In this document: positions 8,300-17,513 of the stretch, one piece after another
How positions within the stretch are numbered: the first letter of the stretch is position 1
Layout: every line of letters starts with the position of its first letter
DNA from: Bacteroidota bacterium
Lineage (GTDB): Bacteria > Bacteroidota > Rhodothermia > Rhodothermales > Bin80
Assembly: GCA_028875125.1 (NCBI GenBank)
Contig: JAPPGC010000043.1
Coordinates: forward strand, 1 to 42,273
Direction of reading: 5' to 3'
DNA length: 42,273 bases
Program-made: the position numbers and the translations under genes
Notes under the pieces: generated by a model
What the model saw: the letters and a program-made list of their open reading frames with translations, nothing else
Database searches by the model: none
What the model was told of the DNA's origin: nothing

Positions 8300-10042
8300 A
8301 TGAAGTTCTCCCCCTCTGCCTTCATCACGCTTACTCTATCTGCTCTTTTATTTTTCGGCTGTTCCAGTGACGAATCCGCCGATCTAGTGCTGACGAATGG
8401 AAAAATTGTCACCGTGGACCCGTCGCTGCCAGAGGCAGAAGCCTTAGCTGTGAAAGGGGATACTATCGTGGCCGTGGGCACCGCCGAAGAAATTGCAGAC
8501 CATATCGGATCGCAAACCCTTGTCATTGATCTGAACGGCAGCCTAGCTGTCCCGGGGCTCATTGAGGGACACGGCCATTTCCTTGGAGTCGGCGAAGCCA
8601 AAATGATTCTTGATCTAACGACAGCCAAGAGCTGGGAAGAAATTGTAGCAATGGTTGACTCGGCTGCTACTGAGGCTGAGCAGGGCGAGTGGATCACCGG
8701 CCGCGGATGGCATCAGGAAAAATGGGACTCAATCCCTCCTGGATCCGTGGAAGGTGTTCCAACCCACCACACCCTGAGCGCCGTTTCTCCCGATAACCCC
8801 GTACTACTGCGCCACGCCAGCGGTCATGCAGGATTTGCCAACAAAGCTGCAATGGACGCGGCTGGAATTAGCCCAGAAACCCCAAACCCCGATGGCGGCG
8901 AGCTCGTACGAGATCTGCGCGGGGACCTGACTGGCCTTCTCCGGGAAACTGCCGAAGGCCTCGTAGGCGCCGCACGGGCGAAGGCACGGGAAGGAATGAC
9001 CCGCGAAGAACTTGAAAAGGAATTGCGCACAATGGCGCACCTGGCCGCCGAAGAAGCTCTCACTAATGGAATAACTTCATTCCACGACGCCGGAGTAGGG
9101 TTCTCTACAGTAGACCTCTTCAAGGAACTCGCAGATGAAGGCAACCTCCCCGTACGGCTTTATGTGATGATTCGTTCTAACAGCACGGAGCTGGAAGAAA
9201 AGCTGGCGTCCTATCGAATGATCGGCTACGGAAACAATCACCTGACTGTCCGCAGCGTAAAGCGCTCCATTGATGGAGCACTCGGCTCTCACGGTGCCTG
9301 GCTGCTTGAACCATATGCAGATATGCCTAACTCAAGGGGCCTCGAAACCACCGCAACGGACGAAGTCCGGGCTACAGCAGAAATTGCAAAGGCCCATGAC
9401 TTCCAAGTGAATGTACACGCAATTGGGGACCGGGCCAACCGGGTTGTTCTGGATCTTTACGAATCGCTCTACGGCAACACCGACAACGATCTTCGCTGGC
9501 GGATTGAACACGCGCAGCATATACATCCAGACGACATCCCGCGGTTTGGAAGCCTGGGGGTTATCCCCTCTATGCAGGGCGTCCATGCCACAAGTGATGC
9601 CCCATGGGTTTTTCGGCGCCTGGGTGAAGAGCGGGCACAAAGCGGCGCATATCGCTGGCAAACGTTATGGCAGACCGGTGCAGTGGTCACGAATGGGACC
9701 GACGCGCCCGTGGAAGATATAGACCCCATTGCAAGCTACTATTCAACTGTAACACGCGTACTGAGCGACGGGTCTATGTTTTATCCCGAAGAGCGACTCT
9801 CAAGGGAACAGGCCCTACAGTCTTACACACTCAATAATGCCTATGCGGCGTTTGAGGAAGACATCAAAGGCTCGCTTACACCTGGCAAACTGGCTGATAT
9901 TACTGTCCTCTCGAAGGATATTCTGACCATACGTGATGAAGAAATCCTCTCAACAAGAGTACTCTACACCATAGTGGGAGGCGTCGTGAAGTACCAGGCA
10001 CAAACTAGCTCCGATTCTGACGGGCACGCCTATTCAGAATAA
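8300..10042 (+). CDS. YtcJ-like amidohydrolase lipoprotein
   Basis: 580 residues from the chosen ATG. That start gives a classical lipoprotein signal (MKFSPSAF... lipobox LFFGC, Cys21); an upstream in-frame start at 8246 would bury it. The mature part starts with the amidohydrolase beta-sandwich (LVLTNGKIVTVDP), followed by the metal site GHGHFLG, a TIM barrel with VNVHAIGDRA and RIEHAQHIHPDD (metal/active-site His) and TDAPVEDIDP, and ends with the returning sandwich strand KLADITVLSKDIL. These are the marks of amidohydrolase family 3 (YtcJ, N-substituted formamide deformylase-like). The natural substrate is unknown; it hydrolyses C-N or similar bonds outside the cytoplasm. Its 3' end overlaps the convergent TMEM220-like gene by 38 bases. 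Confidence 0.9.
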   Translation: MKFSPSAFITLTLSALLFFGCSSDESADLVLTNGKIVTVDPSLPEAEALAVKGDTIVAVGTAEEIADHIGSQTLVIDLNGSLAVPGLIEGHGHFLGVGEAKMILDLTTAKSWEEIVAMVDSAATEAEQGEWITGRGWHQEKWDSIPPGSVEGVPTHHTLSAVSPDNPVLLRHASGHAGFANKAAMDAAGISPETPNPDGGELVRDLRGDLTGLLRETAEGLVGAARAKAREGMTREELEKELRTMAHLAAEEALTNGITSFHDAGVGFSTVDLFKELADEGNLPVRLYVMIRSNSTELEEKLASYRMIGYGNNHLTVRSVKRSIDGALGSHGAWLLEPYADMPNSRGLETTATDEVRATAEIAKAHDFQVNVHAIGDRANRVVLDLYESLYGNTDNDLRWRIEHAQHIHPDDIPRFGSLGVIPSMQGVHATSDAPWVFRRLGEERAQSGAYRWQTLWQTGAVVTNGTDAPVEDIDPIASYYSTVTRVLSDGSMFYPEERLSREQALQSYTLNNAYAAFEEDIKGSLTPGKLADITVLSKDILTIRDEEILSTRVLYTIVGGVVKYQAQTSSDSDGHAYSE

Positions 10043-10343
10043 TCATATAGACGAAGATCAACAGGGCACCCATCATTTCGCGGCCAGCTTCGTCCTCAAA
10101 GAAGCGGAGATTTTGACTCACAACCAACCAGATGTAGTACATACAAAGCCCCAATGCTGCAAGTGCGAGTAAGGCCGCAAGTCGCCTTGGCAACCGGTTT
10201 AATATCGTCGCAAAGCCTGCCAGTGCAGCTAATGCATACGCAGCAACCCACCAAAGTGCATCGGGATCATTGAATTGCCAATATGCACACAGCGCAAAGA
10301 AAACCGCGCCAACAAACACTATTGCCGTAACAACTCTGTTCAC
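10005..10343 (-). CDS. TMEM220-like four-helix membrane protein
   Basis: 112 residues, mostly hydrophobic, with four predicted membrane helices (about 5-22, 29-45, 53-73 and 88-104). The FALCAYWQFNDPDALWWVAAY segment near residue 16 matches the QxNDPD..W..Y signature of the TMEM220 helix family (PF15071), whose function is unknown. The start is a GTG; an in-frame TAG lies upstream and there is no ATG. It begins 29 bases after the TonB-receptor stop on the same strand, so the two are likely co-transcribed. The last 38 bases overlap the convergent amidohydrolase gene. Confidence 0.8.
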   Translation of the reverse strand: MNRVVTAIVFVGAVFFALCAYWQFNDPDALWWVAAYALAALAGFATILNRLPRRLAALLALAALGLCMYYIWLVVSQNLRFFEDEAGREMMGALLIFVYMIILNRRARQNRS

Positions 10344-10372
10344 TGAACTGCTTGTCTAATTATGATGCTCAC

Positions 10373-12508
10373 TTACAACGCAACCCCGACTCCGACTTGC
10401 ATGGCACGCCCAGCTGCGGGATATACAAAGGCTGTATCTGAACCGCCCGGATCCAGGAATCCTGTCGTGCTGAAAAGATTATCCAGGAGGTTGAATGCTT
10501 CAAACTCTATTGTAAGCCGACCCACTGCATACGTGAGCTTGAAATCTACTGAGGAGAAATTGTTTAATTCAACGGTATTGGCGTCATCCAGCCAGATGCG
10601 TCGAGCACTCCGCAAAGCTGCCATTGCCAGAATCCTGCCCCGGATAGGCAGACTCACCGCAGCCGAGATGAAATCTCTCGGGATGGCCTTGACAAAATTT
10701 CCCTCGTAATCTCCTGAACGGTAGGTCACGTTCTGGAGTGTGTAATTGAACCACAAGGACGCCAAGTTTTCCGTTTCCAGAGATAACCCAGCTTCCAGTC
10801 CCCGGTGCCTGCTACTAGCAATATTTGCATACTGGAAAGTCTCGAACTGAAAATCCAATTCATCCTTCATGTCCATCTGGTACAAACTCAATGTCAGTTC
10901 TCCACTCAAACTTTCAGGTACGAGCACTGAACGGTGGTATACTCCGGTTTCAAGACTGGTGCCACGCTGGGGCTTTAGCTCATGGTTTGAAATGGATACA
11001 GCGTATGGCGGAAAAGGCAGGGGGATCAACCTCTGGCCGAAGAGCTGATCCAAGGTGGCAGTTTTGAATGAGCGCGTCACATTGGCATACCAATTACCTA
11101 CATGCTGCGTACTTGCTACATAACGAATATTAAGCCCCACCTTTGGACTCAGCGCGGTATGGACCGCATCCTGCTCGGTACCTTGTTCCGGAGAATACGC
11201 GTCACTGATGCGATCGTAGCGAATGCCCGCCGAGGCGCGCAATCGACGCATGGGTTCAATAACATATTGCATGTACATAGCCAGTGCGCTACGAGTACCA
11301 TTACCTGCGCTGGACAACTCTCCGATTTTCCCATCGTGACCCTGAAAAACTTCGGCTGTCCCCGTAACAACGTTACGCCATTCAACATCGAGTCCCCCGC
11401 GCTGGAGATCTACGCCAAGCGTCAGACGATCGTCTGCAAACAGGGATGGAGTCATCAATTGCGCACTTAAAAACACCCTTGAAGTCCCAAATTCCCGCCA
11501 TTTCGCGTCTGCGAATTCTGCACTCAAGGGCAGCGTGCGTATACCCTTCAAGCTACGCCTGTTACCAACTATTGAAGCGCGCAGTTCTGATTGCTCACCA
11601 ATACTCATCCTGCCTTGCAGGGCTAGTCGCTGGGTGCGCTCGTCAGCATCATCAAGCTGGAAAAACGGAGATTGCTGCACACGGTCGTTGGCAATCTGCT
11701 CGCTTGTGAGTGGACCCGGAATATCATATTTCCGCACATGCATCGACCCGGAAAGCGTAATCTTGGATCGACTTGAGCGAAATACATCCGAACTAACTCC
11801 CACACCGAACTTGGTACGATCGGCGTGCTCCCGATATCCGCGTAACGTTTCATAATTACCATAAGTAGAAAGCTCTCTGCCCCCTAGCGATGTCCGCAAG
11901 GAGCCGCTGCCCCTGAACGTACCAAATGAGCCACCGGATGCCGCAAATTCGGAACGTGAGGATGCTTCAGAATCTGTCACAATATTGATGACACCCCCAA
12001 TTGCAGCATCACCGTACAGCGATGAAGCCCCACCACGAAGGATTTCTACGGACTCAATAGCCACCAAAGGGATTTGATCCCAATTTACAAGCCCGGTTTC
12101 CAGCGCATTTACTGGTTGCCCATCCACCATTAGCAAAACATATTCTGCTTCTCCGCCGCCATAAAATCCGCGTATAATAGGCTGTGCGTCATACCCTATG
12201 CCATCCAAATGGAGCATAGCGAATCCAGGTATTTGCTGTAGTGCGCCAGGCAAACCACGAACACCGGCTAATTGCCTGATCGTGGCACTTTTTAGTACGC
12301 TCACTGCCCCGGTGGACTGCGAACGCATGGACTCGGATCGATCTGCCGTAACAATGACTTCGTCCATGGCCACAGTGCTCAATGTATCTACATCCTGAGC
12401 CTGCAGAAAAACCGGACATGCGACTGCAAAAAGCAAAGTTTTCAACATCAACAATCTTAATGTCATTTCTTGTCTACCGACCGATTTGGAAAAACTTAGA
12501 ACCTTCAT
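10373..12508 (-). CDS. TonB-dependent outer-membrane receptor
   Basis: 711 residues. A signal peptide is followed by a TonB-box-like DEVIVTADR, a plug domain with IPGFAMLHLDG, PIIRGFYGGG, VLLMVDGQPVN and the conserved VESVEILRGGASSLYGDAAIGGVINIVT (about 120-180; written here as separate strands IESVEILRG, SLYGDAAIGG and VINIVT), then a long beta-barrel. Receptors of this type import iron complexes, cobalamin or other small ligands; no neighbouring gene decides which. Two starts are possible: the ATG at 12508 has an AAAGGGG Shine-Dalgarno-like stretch six bases upstream and was chosen; the ATG at 12466 would give a more typical signal peptide. The C-terminal residue is Leu rather than the usual aromatic. 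A downstream TMEM220-like gene follows closely. Confidence 0.93.
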   Translation of the reverse strand: MKVLSFSKSVGRQEMTLRLLMLKTLLFAVACPVFLQAQDVDTLSTVAMDEVIVTADRSESMRSQSTGAVSVLKSATIRQLAGVRGLPGALQQIPGFAMLHLDGIGYDAQPIIRGFYGGGEAEYVLLMVDGQPVNALETGLVNWDQIPLVAIESVEILRGGASSLYGDAAIGGVINIVTDSEASSRSEFAASGGSFGTFRGSGSLRTSLGGRELSTYGNYETLRGYREHADRTKFGVGVSSDVFRSSRSKITLSGSMHVRKYDIPGPLTSEQIANDRVQQSPFFQLDDADERTQRLALQGRMSIGEQSELRASIVGNRRSLKGIRTLPLSAEFADAKWREFGTSRVFLSAQLMTPSLFADDRLTLGVDLQRGGLDVEWRNVVTGTAEVFQGHDGKIGELSSAGNGTRSALAMYMQYVIEPMRRLRASAGIRYDRISDAYSPEQGTEQDAVHTALSPKVGLNIRYVASTQHVGNWYANVTRSFKTATLDQLFGQRLIPLPFPPYAVSISNHELKPQRGTSLETGVYHRSVLVPESLSGELTLSLYQMDMKDELDFQFETFQYANIASSRHRGLEAGLSLETENLASLWFNYTLQNVTYRSGDYEGNFVKAIPRDFISAAVSLPIRGRILAMAALRSARRIWLDDANTVELNNFSSVDFKLTYAVGRLTIEFEAFNLLDNLFSTTGFLDPGGSDTAFVYPAAGRAMQVGVGVAL

Positions 12509-12762
12509 TCAAAACCCCTTTCATTAAGAAAAATTCCTTGGTATCGTTTATCAGCCAAGCGCATGCCAGCTACATGTGCAAGTGTTCTGGGGGGAAAAGC
12601 AATTGGATCATTATGTGGTATCTGATCACACATTCGGGACCCCATCATGCTTCGAACTTTTAGTTCGCCTAGTCGCAAACGATCTTCCACAACACAATCA
12701 GAGCAGTCAACACATTCACGACCTCCATGCTGCGCTGAATTCGCCCTTGCCGCATTTTTCAA
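12505..12762 (-). CDS. possible short protein with CxxCxxC motif (doubtful)
   Basis: An 85-codon open frame that starts only with TTG and whose stop overlaps the receptor ATG as ATGA. It encodes CVDCSDC near residue 17 and no recognisable domain. The overlap geometry and the location fit a small gene ahead of the receptor, but the TTG start without a Shine-Dalgarno and the lack of any family resemblance make chance equally likely. Confidence 0.2.
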   Translation of the reverse strand: MKNAARANSAQHGGRECVDCSDCVVEDRLRLGELKVRSMMGSRMCDQIPHNDPIAFPPRTLAHVAGMRLADKRYQGIFLNERGFE

Positions 12763-12913
12763 CGGAAAGGCAAACCTATTGATGCACTTCAGTCAACTTA
12801 AAGAATTTGCCAATTAATTCTTCCAGGATAGGTGGGCTGGCAAATCACCGTCTGTTTCGAAATACCCTACACGGAACTATAACAGTTTTGATCCAACTGT
12901 GGGTCGACACATG
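12763..12913. other. remaining intergenic sequence between dehydrogenase and receptor genes
   Basis: Together with the doubtful 12505-12762 frame this makes a 405-base gap (12509-12913) between the alcohol dehydrogenase stop and the receptor start, both on the minus strand. The gap suggests that the receptor has its own promoter. No cobalamin-riboswitch-like boxes or other known riboswitch were recognised. Confidence 0.3.
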
Positions 12914-14026
12914 CTATCCGTCCATCAGCAACACACCCCGTATTAAACTACCGTGTTCAAGGTCCTCATATGCCTGCATAACCTCTTCAAGAGGGTATTG
13001 TCGGGTTATCATGCTGTCCAGAGGAAGCTTCCCCTCTAAGTAGTAGCTAGCGTATCGCAAAAAATCGTCTTTGGGTACAGAAGTACCGTAATATGATCCT
13101 GTGATTGTTATCTCTCTGCGAGTAATCCGGGCAGCAGGAAAATTCGTATTGCTTCCAACCGGCGCCAAGCCAGCCAAAACCAATGTCCCTCCCGGTCGCA
13201 CAGCCTCCAGACAGGCTTCCTGAATACTCGGAATTCCCGTTGCCTCAAAGACATAATCAGCACCTCGGCTCTCGGTGCGCTCCCGGACTATGGAGGCATC
13301 CCCATCGTTTCCGGCAAGAGTCCCGTGCGCACCAAACTCAGCAGCCTTTTTCCGGCGATCTGGCACAGGATCAACAGCCAAAACGAGCCCAGCACCAACC
13401 AACCGTGCCCCAAGAATTGCCGATAGACCAACCCCGCCTGCCCCATACACCACAACATCACTCCCCGCAGGTACCCGTGCAGTATTCAGCACTACACCCA
13501 CACCGGTCGTTACGCAGCAACCTATCAGTGCAGCAACAGGCATGGGAATCTTCAGGTTCGTGGGGAGTAGCACACATGCAGCTTCAGCGACTACCACATA
13601 CTCCGAGAAACATCCGAGCGCACAGTACTGATATACCGGGTTCTTCCCCAAATACATGCGTGGGGTCCCATCCTGCATAACTCCTGCCCAAATGGCATCC
13701 TTGGTGACACTGCAGAGGGCCGGCCGGCGGATGTCACAGTAGAAGCACTGCCCGCATGCCGGTGCCCAATTGAATATCACGCGATCACCCGGCCGCAGAT
13801 TTGCTGTTTCACTGCCACACTGGACGACGACACCTGCGCCCTCATGTCCGAGCACTGCCGGTAGAACATGTGGCGTGGTACCTGTCATTACCTGGAGATC
13901 ACTGCGACAAACACCGGCCGCATGCACCCGAACAAGTACTTCATTAGTTCTTGGCGGCTCAAGCTCCAACTCCTCAATAACCAGCGGCGCTCCTACGCTG
14001 TGCAACACTGCTGCTCGTGTTTTCAT
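12914..14026 (-). CDS. zinc-dependent alcohol dehydrogenase (class III-like MDR)
   Basis: 370 residues, medium-chain dehydrogenase/reductase that oxidises an alcohol (or reduces the aldehyde) with NAD(P). Catalytic zinc ligands are Cys40 (GVCRSD), His61-Glu62 (GHEGAG) and the Cys in ALIGCCVTTG; the structural zinc site is complete at Cys91, Cys94, Cys97 and Cys105. The nucleotide-binding loop VVVYGAGGVGLSAI is about residues 196-209. The overall pattern resembles the class III/mycothiol- or glutathione-dependent formaldehyde dehydrogenase branch, but the true substrate cannot be read from sequence. The gene starts 10 bases after the stop of the phosphatase gene and is the last member of a three-gene minus-strand cluster. 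Confidence 0.92.
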   Translation of the reverse strand: MKTRAAVLHSVGAPLVIEELELEPPRTNEVLVRVHAAGVCRSDLQVMTGTTPHVLPAVLGHEGAGVVVQCGSETANLRPGDRVIFNWAPACGQCFYCDIRRPALCSVTKDAIWAGVMQDGTPRMYLGKNPVYQYCALGCFSEYVVVAEAACVLLPTNLKIPMPVAALIGCCVTTGVGVVLNTARVPAGSDVVVYGAGGVGLSAILGARLVGAGLVLAVDPVPDRRKKAAEFGAHGTLAGNDGDASIVRERTESRGADYVFEATGIPSIQEACLEAVRPGGTLVLAGLAPVGSNTNFPAARITRREITITGSYYGTSVPKDDFLRYASYYLEGKLPLDSMITRQYPLEEVMQAYEDLEHGSLIRGVLLMDG

Positions 14027-14036
14027 GAGAACGCCG

Positions 14037-14990
14037 CTAATCCTCGGGCAACTCCTGTCCTATTTCCAGTGCTTTCAGAGCATTGATCACTTTGTCGTGG
14101 AGCTGACCATTGGTTGCAATAATGCCACGATTTCGCGCTAGTCCCTTGCCACAGGTAAAGTCCAGTTTTCTGCCTCTGCAATCGGTAACGCTCCCACCTG
14201 CTTCACTCAGGATCAGCGATCCCGCCGCATGATCCCAAATGCGCTCGACATACCCCTTTCGCGTCGGCAGGCGCATGTATATTTCCGCCTCTCCGCGCGC
14301 GACGACCGCATACTTCGCCTGACTGTCCAACCGTCTACTCTCGGTAGTAATTCCCAAATAGTCGGCGACCCGCTGCGCATCCCCATGTGCGCTATGCCCG
14401 GACTCCATGCTCTCACAAAACCTTGCACCGCTTAGACGATAAATGGTGCTCACACTGATTGGGTGATTACCCTGTACTGCTCCGTGTCCGCGTACCGCTA
14501 GAAGCAATCCGCCGTCCAGTTTCGGGCAGGCGAGTCCGCCCACGGCTACCTCACCGTCCACAATGAGGGCCAAGGCCACAGCAAAATGCCCCTTCCGCAA
14601 AAAACCTTTGGTGCCGTCAATCGGGTCAAGTGTCCAGAATCGATCGCTGAAACCCTCTGCACTACCATAATCAATCCATCTCATTGCATCCGTCAAACTG
14701 GAGTCTGGATGAACGTTCGCGAGATGTTTTATCAGCATTTCCCGAAGCGCAGACTGTCCAGGCATCCTTAACAGCGTACTGTCTTCCTCAGCCATAATCG
14801 GATCCTCTGGAAAAGCTTCTCGAACAGCACGACACACCAACGCCTGGCTTCCATAGTCTGCCACGGTGACCGGACTACGATCACCCTTTTTAACAGCTAC
14901 CCGATCTTGGACATTCCTGCAAAGCTCGGCCGCTGCGCCAAGAGCTGCCCGGACAACCGAAACCTCTTTCGTATATGTGTTACGCAGCAT
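14037..14990 (-). CDS. inositol monophosphatase-family phosphatase, HAL2/3'(2'),5'-bisphosphate nucleotidase-like
   Basis: 317 residues from the ATG at 14990. Lithium-sensitive, Mg-dependent phosphatase motifs are all present: PIMAEEDSTLL, DPIDGTKGFLRKG and WDHAAGSLILSEAGG. The DPIDGTKGFLR form with the following VALALIVDGEVAVG is characteristic of HAL2/SAL1-type enzymes, which hydrolyse 3'-phosphoadenosine 5'-phosphate from sulfate activation, rather than of plain inositol monophosphatases. An upstream in-frame ATG at 15032 exists but would extend 53 bases into the preceding gene; the start at 14990 overlaps its end by only 11 bases and fits the family N-terminus. No sulfate-assimilation gene is in view, though a sulfatase lies 1 kb away. 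Confidence 0.85.
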   Translation of the reverse strand: MLRNTYTKEVSVVRAALGAAAELCRNVQDRVAVKKGDRSPVTVADYGSQALVCRAVREAFPEDPIMAEEDSTLLRMPGQSALREMLIKHLANVHPDSSLTDAMRWIDYGSAEGFSDRFWTLDPIDGTKGFLRKGHFAVALALIVDGEVAVGGLACPKLDGGLLLAVRGHGAVQGNHPISVSTIYRLSGARFCESMESGHSAHGDAQRVADYLGITTESRRLDSQAKYAVVARGEAEIYMRLPTRKGYVERIWDHAAGSLILSEAGGSVTDCRGRKLDFTCGKGLARNRGIIATNGQLHDKVINALKALEIGQELPED

Positions 14991-15453
14991 TGATTGAGGA
15001 TGATACCATTTTCTGATAGGATGGAAGTTCATTCACGAAACGGGACTCACGATTCTTGTGATCTACCTTACAGCAGTAGTGCTGCAGACCATTTGTAACT
15101 AGCAGATAAGGTGCCTTACACACTGTATTGTAAAGGCCAATCTGGTCGAATACATCCTGTTTGATCTTAACGGATGGATTCTTGCACTCGGCGATCAGTA
15201 CCGGTTGCATATTCCGGTCGTAAACGACAACGTCTGCCCGGTAATTACGATCGTGCGCCGGGATGGAGGCCTCCAAGGCAATAAACCCCTTAGGTACATC
15301 CAAGTCTTCAACGAGGTACTGAATCAAGTGCTGACGTACCCACTCTTCAGGAGTTAATGGTACAAAACGCTGGCGGACGCGATCCAGAATCACTACTCTG
15401 CCGTCTGCGTTTCGTACCTCAAAATTGTATGACGGAAAATTCAATTGCTCCAT
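14980..15453 (-). CDS. HsdR N-terminal-like (HSDR_N_2) PD-(D/E)xK protein, stand-alone
   Basis: 157 residues from the ATG chosen because family members begin with a short peptide such as MEQLNFPSYNF; an ATG at 15486 would add 11 residues. It has the type I restriction HsdR N-terminal domain fold: TPEEWVRQHLIQYL, then RADVVVYDR...VLIAECK, where Asp, Glu and Lys form the PD-(D/E)xK site, and YLLVTNGLQHYCCKVD. It lacks the helicase part and there is no HsdM or HsdS nearby. Such single-domain proteins are common in Bacteroidota, and their role is unknown; nuclease activity is inferred from residues only. It is the first gene of the phosphatase-dehydrogenase cluster and lies 62 bases from tRNA-Pro, divergently. 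Confidence 0.85.
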   Translation of the reverse strand: MEQLNFPSYNFEVRNADGRVVILDRVRQRFVPLTPEEWVRQHLIQYLVEDLDVPKGFIALEASIPAHDRNYRADVVVYDRNMQPVLIAECKNPSVKIKQDVFDQIGLYNTVCKAPYLLVTNGLQHYCCKVDHKNRESRFVNELPSYQKMVSSSINAA

Positions 15454-15515
15454 ACCTAAAGGTAACGATTCGGCATCGGATCCCATAGCCCCGTCACGCG
15501 TTAGCGGTCCCTACT

Positions 15516-15589
<74 letters not shown>

Positions 15590-16008
15590 CGCTTTACCTC
15601 CTTCTGTGAGTGCATTACTGTATCACCTGCTAGTTCGAACCGCTGGTGCCCTTCATATTCATGTCGCCCATGGCAGATATGTGCGTCTGGCGAGCCGTTG
15701 TCCCCACAAATGATCGGGCTGCTTCGTAGGTCAGTCCGGGGTTCCCTCCGGAATTTTGGATTGCTTTATTGGAGGATGCAGATTTACTGTATTCTTCCGC
15801 ATAGCGGGGCGAACACATGACAATCCAACGAATAGATGAGACGACCACATAGACAATGCTGTAAACTGTTGCTGTGTAACGTACTCGATATCGCCTGATA
15901 GATCAGCCCGTTGGATTCAAATTGCAACTTGAACTGAATCGGATCTCCCGAGTCGGCATTGTTCATTAACTGCAGTCGTAGATTGCAATCAAACATGTCA
16001 GGGTTTCC
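15590..16008. other. intergenic region upstream of sulfatase
   Basis: About 420 bases. A minus-strand frame of 72 codons (15630-15848) is the longest lying wholly inside it; it resembles no family I know and has no ribosome binding site, so I do not call it a gene. The sulfatase promoter must lie here but is not recognisable. Confidence 0.35.
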
Positions 16009-17421
16009 ATGAATCGTCTTTCGATAGTGCGCGGGATACTTTTGGCCTGTGCCCTGCTGTCTATTGGATGCCAGTCGAAAACACAAAGACCAAATGTAAT
16101 TCTGATTGTGACCGATGATCAGGGATGGGTTGATCTGGGCAGTTATGGATCCTCCGACCTGTCGACGCCGCACCTTGACTCATTGGCTGCCCGTGGCCTC
16201 CGCTTTACAGATTTCTACACGGCTGCAGCTTCCTGTTCACCCTCCCGCGCAGCCTTCATGACCGGCATGTATCCGCAGCGTGTGGGCATCCCGGGCGTAC
16301 TCATGCCCCAATCCCGCCGCGGACTTCATCCGAATGAACGCACAATGGCCGAAATGCTCAAGGAGTTAGGATACTCCACCGCCTGCTTCGGAAAATGGCA
16401 TCTGGGACACGATTCGCTACACCTCCCAATAAATCACGGGTTTGATGCGTACTTCGGTATCCCCTACTCCAATGACATGACACCGGATGCCATAAAGAAT
16501 CCGAATCCACCTGCAAGGCAGCATCCGCCAGTTCCACTTGTTGAAGGCTTCACTACCATTGAACTTGAACCGGACCAATCGCAGCTGCCCCGACGCTACA
16601 CCGACCGGGCGGTCGCTTTCATTGAGTCCAACCGTGACACTCCCTTCTTTCTTTACCTTCCACACACATTTCCACATGTCCCGCTCTTTGTTTCTGAAGC
16701 ATTTGCCGGACAATCCAGCGCCGGATTATACGGAGATGTGATCATGGAAATCGACTGGTCGGTAGGCCGAATCATGCAAACGCTTGAGCGCCTGGACCTG
16801 ACGGAGAATACGCTCATTATCTTTTCCTCGGACAATGGCCCATGGCTAGTGAAGGGGGATCACAGTGGACGTACCGGCCCTTTGCGCGAAGGGAAGGGGA
16901 CTACGTTCGAGGGAGGGCATCGCGTGCCTTTGCTCATGACCTGGCCCGGCACAATTGCGCCAGGAATTACGGATGCAATGGTTTCTGCTATGGACATTAT
17001 GCCAACCGTGGCTGAGATTACTGGGGCTGCACCTGGACCGTTCCCGTTCGATGGAAAATCCCTGACAGGCGTCATCAATGGCGATCCCTCTCCACACGAT
17101 GCATTTTTCTTCTACCAGGGATACCAGCTCCACGCTGTCCGCTCCGGTCGATGGAAATTACATGTACCCCACCACTACCGCAGCATTCATGATGCGGTAT
17201 ATTCGACACCGACTTTTCAGGGCGCTTATCGACGGGACTCTATTGGACTGTCCCTATTTGATCTGGAGTCAGATATCGGAGAAACTCTCAATCTTGCAGA
17301 CACGCACCCGGCAGTCGTCGATCGACTGCTAGTATATGTGGATTCCATGCGAAACGATCTGGGCGATGCTCTCACCGGTTCGGAGGGACCCAACCGTCGC
17401 CCACCTCATGTTCTGGAGTAA
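16009..17421 (+). CDS. type I (formylglycine) sulfatase, lipoprotein
   Basis: 470 residues. Lipobox SIGC (Cys21) marks a lipoprotein exported to the periplasm or surface. The S1 sulfatase core is complete: RPNVILIVTDDQG with the metal-binding Asp36 and Asp37, the modification motif CSPSR at 76-80 whose Cys76 is converted to formylglycine, TGMYPQRVG, FGKWHLG, SSDNGPW (metal ligands Asp and Asn) and a C-terminal region with WKLHVP and LFDLESDIGET. It removes sulfate esters, probably from sulfated glycans. An anaerobic maturase or formylglycine-generating enzyme is needed and is not in the window. A GH88-like hydrolase lies head to head downstream (convergent), which supports a polysaccharide role. 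Confidence 0.95.
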   Translation: MNRLSIVRGILLACALLSIGCQSKTQRPNVILIVTDDQGWVDLGSYGSSDLSTPHLDSLAARGLRFTDFYTAAASCSPSRAAFMTGMYPQRVGIPGVLMPQSRRGLHPNERTMAEMLKELGYSTACFGKWHLGHDSLHLPINHGFDAYFGIPYSNDMTPDAIKNPNPPARQHPPVPLVEGFTTIELEPDQSQLPRRYTDRAVAFIESNRDTPFFLYLPHTFPHVPLFVSEAFAGQSSAGLYGDVIMEIDWSVGRIMQTLERLDLTENTLIIFSSDNGPWLVKGDHSGRTGPLREGKGTTFEGGHRVPLLMTWPGTIAPGITDAMVSAMDIMPTVAEITGAAPGPFPFDGKSLTGVINGDPSPHDAFFFYQGYQLHAVRSGRWKLHVPHHYRSIHDAVYSTPTFQGAYRRDSIGLSLFDLESDIGETLNLADTHPAVVDRLLVYVDSMRNDLGDALTGSEGPNRRPPHVLE

Positions 17422-17513
17422 CATCCTCTTCCCCTCCAAAGTATCGTATGTACCAAAGAGGCAATCAAAGCGGTCCGTACCCGGTTATTATCCCTGATTG
17501 ATACCCCTCATTG

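Noticed and set aside
8131-8697. 188-codon minus-strand frame opposite the amidohydrolase start
   Set aside because: Antisense shadow of a clear lipoprotein amidohydrolase; Ser-rich composition from codon mirroring, no domain.
13183-13680. 165-codon plus-strand Pro/Gln-rich frame
   Set aside because: Lies wholly opposite the alcohol dehydrogenase, whose zinc ligands and Rossmann loop are all in place; composition is that of an antisense frame.
15784-16173. 129-codon minus-strand frame
   Set aside because: Overlaps the sulfatase signal peptide and metal-binding start on the opposite strand; no family likeness.
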